This document shows positions 1 to 8,400 of a DNA stretch of 64,000 bases, in pieces (the stretch's first letter is position 1; each line of letters opens with the position of its first letter). The stretch comes from Mycobacterium mantenii (GTDB taxonomy: Bacteria; Actinomycetota; Actinomycetes; Mycobacteriales; Mycobacteriaceae), in contig NZ_AP022590.1 of NCBI RefSeq assembly GCF_010731775.1, positions 2,542,001 through 2,606,000 of the forward strand, in the 5' to 3' direction. Under the pieces are notes generated by a model that had not been told where the DNA came from, ran no database searches, and saw only the letters and a program-made list of their open reading frames with translations. The position numbers were made by a program, and so were the translations under genes.

Positions 1-22
1 GCAACGGCGAAAGCTCGCTCAC
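1..22 (-). CDS. holA: Possible first codons of holA (DNA polymerase III delta), truncated by window edge
   Basis: Reading the minus strand from 22, a GTG opens a frame giving M-S-E-L-S-P-L before the window ends. In mycobacteria the gene directly downstream of comEC is holA, the DNA polymerase III delta (clamp-loader) subunit, and a short N-terminus of this kind would suit it. Only seven codons are visible and no clear ribosome-binding site precedes the GTG, so the call rests mostly on gene order. The 63 bases between it and the comEC stop hold nothing else that I can support. Confidence 0.35.
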
Positions 23-85
23 CCCACGATGGTGTCACGACCCACCGACCACGCCGCCCGGGGATCCAACAGCCCGAGGCCCGTC

Positions 86-1627
86 CTACCCCAGCCCGGA
101 CAGCGCCCAGGCCACCCCGGCCAGCGCAGCCACCCCCGCCCCGACGCGGAAGGGTCGCCACCGCCACAGCACCGCCGCCAGCACCGTGACACCGCCGACG
201 ATCACCATGCCGGGCATACCGTCCGGGACCGGCACGGTGGCGCCAGGCATGGTGGCCGCCCAGTGGGCGATGCCGTCCACCCACCACAACTCCGGGCCGG
301 TGAACCGGATCAGCAGTCGTGCGGCCGCGGGCCATATCGCGCAGAGCGCGGCCGCCGCGGTGCCCAGCACCGTGATCGGCGCGATGACGGCGGCCACGAC
401 GAGATTCGCGAGAGCGGCGACCACGCTGAATCGGCCGGAGATCGCCGCAACCAGAGGCGCGGTCACCACCTGCGCGGCCCAGGCGACGGCCAGCGCGTCG
501 GCCAGCGGCTTGGGCCACCCCTTGCCCACCAGGCGCCGCGACCAGACCGGCGCGATGACGATCAGCGCGGCGGTGGCCACCACCGACAGCGCAAACCCCA
601 CGTCGACGGCCAGCGCGGGGGCGACGGCCAGCAACACCAGCACGGTGGCGGCGAGCGCCGGAATGACTTGCCGCCGGCGCGAAAACAGCATTCCCGCCAG
701 CGCGACGGCGCCCATCACCGCCGCCCGCAAGACGCTTGCCGTCGGCTGCACGACGATGACGAAGGCCACCAGCGCCAGTGCGGCGAGCACGACGGCTGCC
801 CGGGGACCGATCAATCGGGCCGAGAACAGCACGGCGGCACAGACGATCGTGACGTTGGCACCCGATACGGCCATCAGGTGTGTCATGCCGGCCGCACGAA
901 AGTCGCGGCTCGTTTCGCTCGGCACCGCCGAGGTATCACCGAGCACCAGCGCGGGCAGCAGCGCTGCCTGCTCGCCGGGCAGCGCGTCACGGACGGCGGC
1001 CGCGAATCGGCTGCGCACGCCGTGAGCGGCCCGTTGCACGGCGCCCGCGGTGCCGGTGGTCGGCGGGCCCGACGCGTTGAGCACCGCGACGGTCAGGTCG
1101 CGACGGGTCGGACGGGTGATCCGCGCGGTGAATTGCACCGGCTGCCCCACCAGCACGACACCGAAGTCGGAGGCGCGCGCGAAAACGACGACCGGGCCCG
1201 ATATTTGCGCCGCGCGCAGGCGCTGCAGGGTGGCCCGAAACATCAACCGGCCGCTGCCCAACGACACCGGGCTCTCGCTGGGGGTGACCGTGACCGGAGC
1301 GCTTGATCCGAAGGCGGCGGTGATCGGGTGGCGACCGACCGCATCGGTGCGCAGCGCAACGGCGAAGCCGTATCCCGCCCCGACCACACCGATCGCTGCG
1401 ATGCCGGCGCTGAACGCAAGTAGCCGCGCATCCCGGTCGGGCCGGTGTACCGCGCGCCACGCCAGTGCACCGGACGCGGCGATGAGCGCGACGCAACACC
1501 AGGCGAGGACCCGGCCGGACGACCACCAGATCCCCCCGGCCGTCACCGACCAACACGTCAATGCGGCCGGCACCAGCCGCACATCGACGCGACCCGAAGG
1601 CGAACCGCCCGGCCCGGGATGAACCAC
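86..1627 (-). CDS. comEC: ComEC/Rec2-family DNA-uptake channel protein (short form)
   Basis: Polytopic membrane protein of the ComEC/Rec2 family, which in competent bacteria passes single-stranded DNA across the inner membrane. The N-terminal third has two or three hydrophobic segments and a soluble OB-like part. It is followed by the competence domain with the G-M-T-H-L-M-A-V-S-G-A-N motif and about seven further membrane spans. I chose the GTG at 1627, just after the comEA stop, because it gives 513 aa, close to the M. tuberculosis protein as I recall it. The C-terminal metallo-beta-lactamase domain found in Bacillus ComEC is absent, as in other mycobacteria. It is almost certainly translated with comEA. 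Natural competence is not established in mycobacteria, so the physiological role is unknown. Confidence 0.85.
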   Translation of the reverse strand: MVHPGPGGSPSGRVDVRLVPAALTCWSVTAGGIWWSSGRVLAWCCVALIAASGALAWRAVHRPDRDARLLAFSAGIAAIGVVGAGYGFAVALRTDAVGRHPITAAFGSSAPVTVTPSESPVSLGSGRLMFRATLQRLRAAQISGPVVVFARASDFGVVLVGQPVQFTARITRPTRRDLTVAVLNASGPPTTGTAGAVQRAAHGVRSRFAAAVRDALPGEQAALLPALVLGDTSAVPSETSRDFRAAGMTHLMAVSGANVTIVCAAVLFSARLIGPRAAVVLAALALVAFVIVVQPTASVLRAAVMGAVALAGMLFSRRRQVIPALAATVLVLLAVAPALAVDVGFALSVVATAALIVIAPVWSRRLVGKGWPKPLADALAVAWAAQVVTAPLVAAISGRFSVVAALANLVVAAVIAPITVLGTAAAALCAIWPAAARLLIRFTGPELWWVDGIAHWAATMPGATVPVPDGMPGMVIVGGVTVLAAVLWRWRPFRVGAGVAALAGVAWALSGLG

Positions 1628-1632
1628 CGGGG

Positions 1633-2490
1633 TCAGACACGGACCAGGGCGCGCAGCTTCTCCAACCGCGCCGGCCCGATGCCCTCGACATCGGCGAGCT
1701 GGTCGACGCTGGTGAATCTGCCGTTGGCCTGCCGCCACGCCACGATCGCGGCGGCGGTCACCGGCCCCACGCCGGGCAGGGCATCGAGTTCCTGAACGGT
1801 CGCGGTGTTCAGGTCGACCGCCTGGCCGGGCTTCGGCTTGACCGACCCCGACCCGGGTGGCGGCGCCTTCGACGTCGGTGTCGTCGCGGTGGCCACCGAG
1901 CTGCCCAGCGCCGCCGGCTGTCCAGGAACGGGAGCGAGCCCGACCACGATCTGTTCTCCGTCATCGAGCGGACGGGCCATGTTCAGTCCGATGGTGTCCG
2001 CGCCGTTCACCGCCCCGCCGGCAGCCTGCAGCGCATCGGCGATGCGCGCGCCCGGGGCCAGGGTCACCAGGCCGGGGGTGTGCACCAGACCGACCACGCT
2101 GACCACCAGCGGGCGGTCGGGGGTCGGCGGCTGCGCGGCACCCGGACTCGCCGATGATCTGGGGCCGGCCGTCGACGCCTTCTCCACCGGTGGCAGCTTG
2201 GCCGACATCACCGGCGCCGGCCGGTCGCGCAGCAACGTGAAAACCGTGACCAGCACCGCCAGCGCGGCCACGATCGCCAGCCCGATGGCGCCGGCGCGTC
2301 CGGGGTCGGCGCGCACCCTGGCCACCCAACCCCGTTCTTGCGACGCGTCGGGAAGCCACCGCGGCAGCAGCGAATTCTGGTCGTCGTCCGGGGATTCCTC
2401 TGTCGAGGCCGAGCCGGCGTCCTCGGACCCGGTCTCCGGTTCGGCGTTGAGCCGTCGCTGCAGGCGCTCCGCCGGAAGTTCTGTTCGCAT
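1633..2490 (-). CDS. comEA: ComEA-like helix-hairpin-helix DNA-binding protein
   Basis: 285 aa. An acidic, probably cytoplasmic N-terminus of about 65 residues is followed by one membrane segment (about residues 66-87) and then a Pro/Ala/Ser linker. A SLBB-type domain (about 125-180) and a C-terminal pair of helix-hairpin-helix motifs (about 222-285, with L-P-G-V-G-P and V-E-G-I-G-P) complete it. That is the layout of ComEA, the membrane-anchored double-stranded DNA receptor that hands DNA to ComEC. The comEC start lies a few bases after its stop, so the two form an operon. An inverted repeat lies upstream, at 2522-2542, between this gene and the divergent acyl-CoA dehydrogenase. Confidence 0.88.
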   Translation of the reverse strand: MRTELPAERLQRRLNAEPETGSEDAGSASTEESPDDDQNSLLPRWLPDASQERGWVARVRADPGRAGAIGLAIVAALAVLVTVFTLLRDRPAPVMSAKLPPVEKASTAGPRSSASPGAAQPPTPDRPLVVSVVGLVHTPGLVTLAPGARIADALQAAGGAVNGADTIGLNMARPLDDGEQIVVGLAPVPGQPAALGSSVATATTPTSKAPPPGSGSVKPKPGQAVDLNTATVQELDALPGVGPVTAAAIVAWRQANGRFTSVDQLADVEGIGPARLEKLRALVRV

Positions 2491-2521
2491 GCGCCGACGG
2501 TAAGTCCGCGGACCGCCACAA

Positions 2522-2542
2522 CGGCACCGCTCAATGGTGCCG
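2522..2542. repeat. Inverted repeat between comEA and acyl-CoA dehydrogenase genes
   Basis: Two 7-base arms, CGGCACC and GGTGCCG, are separated by 7 bases (GCTCAAT). They lie in the 199-base divergent region, 31 bases upstream of the comEA start codon. This could be an operator for either gene. No adjacent regulator gene explains it, and a repeat of this size can occur by chance in GC-rich DNA. Confidence 0.3.
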
Positions 2543-2689
2543 CCGGGCCGATCTGTGGATTAACCCGAGGCTGTGCACGGGCCTCCCGAGGGATGGGTCA
2601 ATATGGAAGTCGAGCGACCGACCAGCATCGCCGCAAACAGCTCTCGGCGGCGGGTCGCCACGGTCACCCCGAAACGACAGGAGGCTGCC

Positions 2690-3850
2690 ATGCAACTGGC
2701 GCTCACGCCCGAGGAAGCCGCGTTCCGCGACGAACTTCGCAGCATCTACACGACCAAGATTCCGGAGGAGATGCGCGAGCGGGTGCGCCGCGGCTCGGCG
2801 GAAGTGAACCACGAGGACATCCTCGCCAGCCACAAGATCCTGCACGAGCACGGCCTGGCGGTACCGAACTGGCCGGTCGAGTGGGGCGGCAAGGACTGGA
2901 CGCCGACCCAGCATCAGATCTGGGCCGACGAGATGCAGCTGGCGTGCGTCCCGGAGCCGCTGAACTTCAATACCAAGATGGTGGGCCCGGTGATCGCCGA
3001 ATTCGGTTCGGAGGAGGTCAAAAAGCGCTTCCTGCCCCCGACGGCCAGCCTCGACATCTGGTGGTGCCAGGGGTTCTCCGAGCCCGAGGCGGGGTCCGAC
3101 CTGGCGTCGCTGCGCACCACCGCGGTCCGCGACGGCGACGACTACATCGTCAACGGCCAGAAGACCTGGACCACGCTGGGCCAGTATGCGGACTGGATTT
3201 TCTGCCTGGTCCGCACCGACCCGCAGGCGCCCAAGCGGCAGGCCGGCATCTCGTTCCTGCTGTTCGACATGAAGACGCCGGGCGTCACCCTGCGGCCCAT
3301 CAAGACGATCGACGGCGGCCACGAGATCAACGAGGTCTTCTTCGAAGACGTCCGGGTGCCCGCCAATCAGCTTGTCGGAGAAGAGAATCAGGGCTGGACA
3401 TACGCGAAATTCCTGCTCGGCAACGAGCGCACCGGCATCGCCGGAGTGGGGCGGACCAAGGTGCGCCTCGCCGAGGTGAAGAAACGCGCCGCGGCCACCG
3501 GGGTGCTCAACGACCTGCTGTTCGCGGCGCGGCTGGCCGAGGCCGAAAACGAGCTGCTGGCACTGGAACTCACGCAGTCGCGAGTGGTCACCGATTCCGC
3601 CGACGGGCAGCCCAATCCGGCGTCGTCGGTGCTCAAGCTGCGCGGCAGCCAGCTGCAACAGGCGGCCACCGAACTGCTCGTCGAGGTCGCCGGGCCGGAT
3701 GCGCTGCCGGCCGACGGCGAAGACATCGCATCGCCGTCCTGGGCGCAACATTCTGCCCCGCACTACCTCAACTACCGCAAGACGTCGATCTACGGCGGTA
3801 GCAGCGAGGTACAGCGCAACATCATCGCGTCGACGATTCTGGGATTGTGA
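2690..3850 (+). CDS. Acyl-CoA dehydrogenase, larger subunit of a tandem FadE pair
   Basis: 386 aa, acyl-CoA dehydrogenase fold: N-terminal helical domain, central beta domain with the flavin-site stretch F-S-E-P-E-A-G-S-D-L, and C-terminal helical domain ending in I-Y-G-G-S-S-E-V-Q-R-N-I-I-A. The start at 2690 is favoured over upstream in-frame ATGs because a strong AGGAGG precedes it. A second, more divergent dehydrogenase gene begins 7 bases after the stop. Mycobacterial FadE pairs of this kind often form alpha2beta2 enzymes with one FAD site per heterodimer (as in ChsE1-ChsE2), acting on sterol side chains or other bulky acyl-CoAs. This copy keeps the flavin motifs, so it is probably the FAD-binding partner. 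The substrate cannot be read from the sequence. A link to the neighbouring lipid locus is possible but unproven. Confidence 0.85.
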   Translation: MQLALTPEEAAFRDELRSIYTTKIPEEMRERVRRGSAEVNHEDILASHKILHEHGLAVPNWPVEWGGKDWTPTQHQIWADEMQLACVPEPLNFNTKMVGPVIAEFGSEEVKKRFLPPTASLDIWWCQGFSEPEAGSDLASLRTTAVRDGDDYIVNGQKTWTTLGQYADWIFCLVRTDPQAPKRQAGISFLLFDMKTPGVTLRPIKTIDGGHEINEVFFEDVRVPANQLVGEENQGWTYAKFLLGNERTGIAGVGRTKVRLAEVKKRAAATGVLNDLLFAARLAEAENELLALELTQSRVVTDSADGQPNPASSVLKLRGSQLQQAATELLVEVAGPDALPADGEDIASPSWAQHSAPHYLNYRKTSIYGGSSEVQRNIIASTILGL

Positions 3851-3857
3851 GGCAGCC

Positions 3858-4964
3858 ATGGACTTTCAGTTGAGCGACGAGCAGGCCCTGCTCCGCGACA
3901 CCACCCGCGATCTATTGTCGCGAAGCTATGACCCGGAGAGCCGCAACAAGGTCATCGGCTCCGATCTCGGCTGGAGCCGCGAGGTCTGGAACCAGCTCGC
4001 CGACACGGGAATCCTCGGTCTGGGTTTCGAGCGAGAGGAATCCGGCCAGATCGAGATCATGGTGGTGCTCAACGAGGTCGGACGCCGGCTGGCCCCCGAA
4101 CCGGTGCTGCACGCCGCGCTGGGGCCCGGCGCGCTGATCGCGGAGCTGGGCAGCGCGGAACAGAAGCAACTGCTCGACGAGGTCGCGGGCGGGCAACGGC
4201 TGCTGGCGTTCGCGCACCTCGAGCCGGGCCAGCGCGACCCGTCCGCCGAGGTGAGCACCAAGGCTGCGCAGCAAGGTGATTCGTGGTCACTCAGCGGTCG
4301 GAAGAACCCGGTGCTCGCCGGGGACTGCGCCGACACCTTGTTGGTCAGCGCGGCCCTGCCCAGCGGCGGCACCGGTCTGTTCCTGGTCGATGCGGCATCG
4401 GCGACAAGGCACCCGTACCGGACGTTCGACGGACAGCGCGGCGCCCAGATCGATCTGGACTCCACGCCCGCCGAGCCACTGGGCGAGGCGGTCGACGCGT
4501 CGGACGCCATCCGCGGCGCCATCGTGCGCATCCAGTCGGCGTTGTGCGCCGAGGCGCTGGGGGCGATGGAGGAATCGCTGCGCCTGACCACCGATTACCT
4601 CAAGACACGCAAGCAGTTTGGCGTCACGCTCAACAAATTTCAGGCACTCACACAGCGCGCCGCCGACATGTACGTGTCGCTGGAATTGGCGCGCAGCATG
4701 ACGCTGTACGCGGCGATGTCGATCGCCGACGGCAACATCGATCCGGTGATCGCCTCGCGGGCCAAGCTGCAGATCGGCCGCTCGGGCCGGCACATCGCGC
4801 AGGAGTCGGTCCAAATGCACGGCGGCATCGGGGTGACCGCGGAATACCCGGTCAGTCACTATGCCGCCCGGCTCACCGCTATCGAACACACGCTGGGCAC
4901 CTCGAGTGAGCACCTGCACAACCTGATCGACCACCTCGGCGACTACGACCTGGCCCGCCTCTAA
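3858..4964 (+). CDS. Acyl-CoA dehydrogenase, second subunit of the tandem FadE pair
   Basis: 368 aa, acyl-CoA dehydrogenase family but divergent. The N-terminus (M-D-F-Q-L-S-D-E-Q) and the C-terminal helices with T-R-K-Q-F-G-V and Q-M-H-G-G-I-G-V-T are typical. The flavin-site stretch of the central domain is poorly conserved, and the catalytic-loop region near the C-terminus reads L-G-T-S-S-E-H. This asymmetry with the gene just upstream (7-base gap, same operon) suggests a heteromeric enzyme in which this chain supplies part of the active site. Start at the ATG 3858, preceded by GAGGCAGCC. The usual role would be alpha,beta-dehydrogenation of an acyl-CoA. The substrate is unknown. Confidence 0.82.
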   Translation: MDFQLSDEQALLRDTTRDLLSRSYDPESRNKVIGSDLGWSREVWNQLADTGILGLGFEREESGQIEIMVVLNEVGRRLAPEPVLHAALGPGALIAELGSAEQKQLLDEVAGGQRLLAFAHLEPGQRDPSAEVSTKAAQQGDSWSLSGRKNPVLAGDCADTLLVSAALPSGGTGLFLVDAASATRHPYRTFDGQRGAQIDLDSTPAEPLGEAVDASDAIRGAIVRIQSALCAEALGAMEESLRLTTDYLKTRKQFGVTLNKFQALTQRAADMYVSLELARSMTLYAAMSIADGNIDPVIASRAKLQIGRSGRHIAQESVQMHGGIGVTAEYPVSHYAARLTAIEHTLGTSSEHLHNLIDHLGDYDLARL

Positions 4965-4967
4965 CGC

Positions 4968-5402
4968 ATGGCCGAGTTATCCGACAGGGTCGTCGAGTTC
5001 CTGTCAGCCGGCACCCGCACCGGGATGCTGGGGTACGTCGCCGCCGATGGCAGGCCGCTGGTCGCCCCGGTGTGGTTCGTCGTCGACGTGGGACCAGACG
5101 GTGCACAGCTGGCGTTCAACACGGGGCGCGACACGTCGAAAGGCCGTGCCCTGGCGCGTGATTCGCGGGTCGTGATCTGTGTGGACGACCCGCACCCGCC
5201 TTATTCGTTCGTGCAGGTGCAGGGTGTCGCGACGGTGACGGAGGATCCGCGGGACGTGCTGGACATCGCCACCCGCACCGGCGGTCGGTACATGGGCGCC
5301 GACCGCGCCGAGGAGTTCGGCCGCCGCAACTCCGCCCCTGGCGAACTGGTGGTGCGGGTCCGCCCGACCAAGGTCATCACCGGATTCGACATCAGCGCCT
5401 GA
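4968..5402 (+). CDS. PPOX-class, probably F420-dependent, flavin-fold protein
   Basis: 144 aa single-domain split beta-barrel protein of the pyridoxamine-5'-phosphate-oxidase-like superfamily. The pattern R-T-G-M-L-G-Y-V-A-A-D-G-R-P near the start, followed by V-A-P-V-W-F and R-D-T-S-K-G-R-A-L, resembles the small PPOX proteins of actinobacteria that bind deazaflavin F420 or a flavin. It starts 3 bases after the second acyl-CoA dehydrogenase and so is probably translated with that pair. It converges on the giant pks gene with only one base between the two stops. A reductase role on an unsaturated acyl or aromatic substrate is possible, but no substrate can be assigned. Confidence 0.72.
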   Translation: MAELSDRVVEFLSAGTRTGMLGYVAADGRPLVAPVWFVVDVGPDGAQLAFNTGRDTSKGRALARDSRVVICVDDPHPPYSFVQVQGVATVTEDPRDVLDIATRTGGRYMGADRAEEFGRRNSAPGELVVRVRPTKVITGFDISA

Positions 5403-5403
5403 A

Positions 5404-8400
5404 TCAGGTCGACTCCGGCGCCAGAACCGATTCCGTCCCTACCGGCTCCGCGTCGGCGTCGGGCAGCTGGCCTGCGAGGTATTCGGCGAGCCCGCCGATG
5501 GTCGGATAGTCGAACACCGCCGTCGCGTTGATCGTGAACGCGCCGCCGAACTGGCTGTGCAGCCGGTTGCGCAGCTCGATCGCCATCAGCGAATCCGTAC
5601 CCAGGTCCAGGAACCGACTGCTCGCGGCGGGCGGTTGCGCCAGTCGCAGGAAGTTCTGCACTTCGCGCTGCAGGAATTCGGTCACGAAACCGGCGCGCTG
5701 CGGCACCGGAATCTCCTGCAGCTGTTTGAGCAACTCACTGTCGCCGGTCACCTCTCCCACGGCGCTCGGCAGCACCAGGTCGAGGATCGGTGGCCGCGAA
5801 CTTCCCAGCACCTTCGCGGCACGCTGCCAATTCGCCTTGATGACGGTGGCCTGGCCGGTGCCGTTGGCGACGACCTCGGCGAGGGCCGCCAGCGCCGCCG
5901 ACGGATTCAGCGGAATGAGGCCCTGCGCAGCGATATTGGCGGTGGCGGCCTCCGAGGAGGCCATGCCACCTTGGGCCCACGGACCGAAGTTGACTCCAGT
6001 GGCAGGCAGACCTTGCGCGCGTCGCCGCGCGACCAGACCGTCGAGCAGCGCGTTGGCAGTCGCATAGTTGGACTGCCCGGGTGAACCGAACAGGCTGGAC
6101 ACCGAGGAGGACACGATGAAGAAGTCCAGCTCGTCGGCTTTCATCAACCTGTCCAGGTGGCAGGCACCAAACGCCTTGGGCGCCAATGTTGTTCGGAATC
6201 GCTCCAGATTCTGTTGTGATAGCAGAGCGTCGTCGAGCACACCCGCCAAATGTGCCACACCGGCCAGCGGTGGCAATTCCGCGCGGATTCGCTCCAACAG
6301 CCGCGCAACCTCGGACTCCTCGCCCACGTCGGCAGCGAAGACGTGGATGCGCGTCTTGTAGCGTTCGGCGATGTCCTCGATCACCCGTTGAGCGTCCGCG
6401 TCGGGCGCGCGCCGGCTGGTCAGCACGATGTCACCGGCGCCGAGTTGCGCCAGATACGACGCCGTGTGCAGCCCGATGGCCCCGAGCCCGCCGGTGATCA
6501 GGTAGCTCCGATCGGCCCGCGGCTGCAGCGGATTCGGCATCTGCACCACGATCTTTCCGATGTGGCGCGCCTGCTGCATGCGGCGGAACGCGGCCCTGGC
6601 CTCGGTCAGTGGGTAGATCTCGGCGGGCAGCGGCATCCATTCGCCGTTGGCCAACCCCTCTGACACCTCGGTCAGCAGGCCCCGAATGCGTTCGGGCTCT
6701 TGGAAGGTCACCGTGTCCAGTGCCACGATCTCGTAGGCGATGTCGGGACGGGCTTCGGCCATCTGCTCGGGCGTCCAGATGTCGCGTTTGGCGATCTCGG
6801 CGAAGCGGCCGTTCTGGGCGGTGGCCCGCACGGTCGCCTCGAGGAATCCCTCACTGGTCAGGCTGTTCAGCACCACATCGACGCCCGCACCGTCGGTATC
6901 GGCCAGGATCTGGTCGGCGAAATCCGTTGTGCGCGAGTCGTAGACGTACTCGACACCCAGCTTGCGCAGCGTCGCGCGTTTGAAGGTGCTCGCCGTGGCG
7001 AAGACCGTGGCACCGCACTGCTGTGCCATCTGGATCGCCGCCAGGCCGACACCGCCGCTGGCGGCGTGGATGAGCACCCGCTCACCGGGCTTCAGCTGCG
7101 CCCAGTCGAACGCGAGCCGAACCGTCAACGCCGCGGCGGGAATCGTCGCCGCGTCGACCGCACTCACGCGAGGGGGGATCGGCGCCAGGAGCTGGGCAGG
7201 CACGTTGAACCGGCTGGAGAACGCGCCCTGCATGAAGCCGTAGACCCGCTGGCCCACCTCGACTCCGGTGACGCCTTCACCCAATTGGGTGACCACGCCG
7301 GCGAAGTCGCCACCGATCGGCCCGGGGTCGCCCGGGTAGAGGTCGAGGACGTTGAGCACATCGCGGAAGTTGAGGCCCGCGGCCTCCACCCGCACCTGCA
7401 CGTAGCCCTCGTCCGGTGCCGGCACGTCCACTTCGGTCAGCCGCAGGTTGTCGATCGCGCCGCGTTCGGTGGGCGCCAACGCGTAGTCACCAGTGCGCGG
7501 CACCGTGAGATGACCGCTACGCGCCCATGGCAACAACCGGGATGCCAACAGCTTCCCTTGTCGCACCGCGAGTTCCGGTTCGTCGACCGGGGTGGCCAAC
7601 AAGTCGGCCAGTGCCTGCACGGCCTCCGGCGACCCGTCGCAATCGACCAACTTGGCCCGCAGCGCGGGTTCCTCGTTGATCGTGGTGCGCCCGAATCCCC
7701 ACAGCGCAGCCTGCACCGGATCGACCGGCTCGCCGGATTCGCATGCCACGGCCCGCTCGGTGACGATCCACAATCCGCCGGGCAGTTTCAGCTCGCCGCC
7801 CTGCGCCGCGTGCACGGCGCCGAGCAGATTGGCGATCTCCGCCTCGAGTCGCGCGGCGACATCGGCGCTCGACTCTTCGCCGTTCGGTCCGCTGCTGCGC
7901 CAGACGACGCCCGAGAACGGTTGCCCGCACTCCGCCGCCTCGTTGAGCAACTGCCCCAACGGCTCCGAACCGACTGCCCGGTCAAACGGGGTGCATCCCG
8001 GCACCTTGGCGGCCAGTTCGTCGAATCCGGCGATCAGCCAAGTGCCGCTGACCTGCCCGGCCTCGTCGCCAGAGGGCGGCGGCACCTCGTGCCAGCCGAG
8101 CGTGTAAAGCAACCGGGTGGCGTCACCACCCAGGCCGCGCAGCAGTGCCTCGCGGGGTGCGCGCTTGACCGTGAACTCGCGGATGCCACCCAGCTGATGG
8201 CCGTCCCGATCGACGAAATCGAGGTCGAAGACCTGGGTTTCGCTGTTGAGTTCACTGCTGTGCCACTTCGCGCGGCAGTAGAACCGCCGCGGCATCTTCT
8301 CGCGCAGCGTTACCTGCCCGTAGCGCAACGGCAAGAACAGGTCGTTGACGCCCTGCTCGGCCGCCAGCAGTGCCGGGAAGGCCGGGAAGGCGACACCGGT

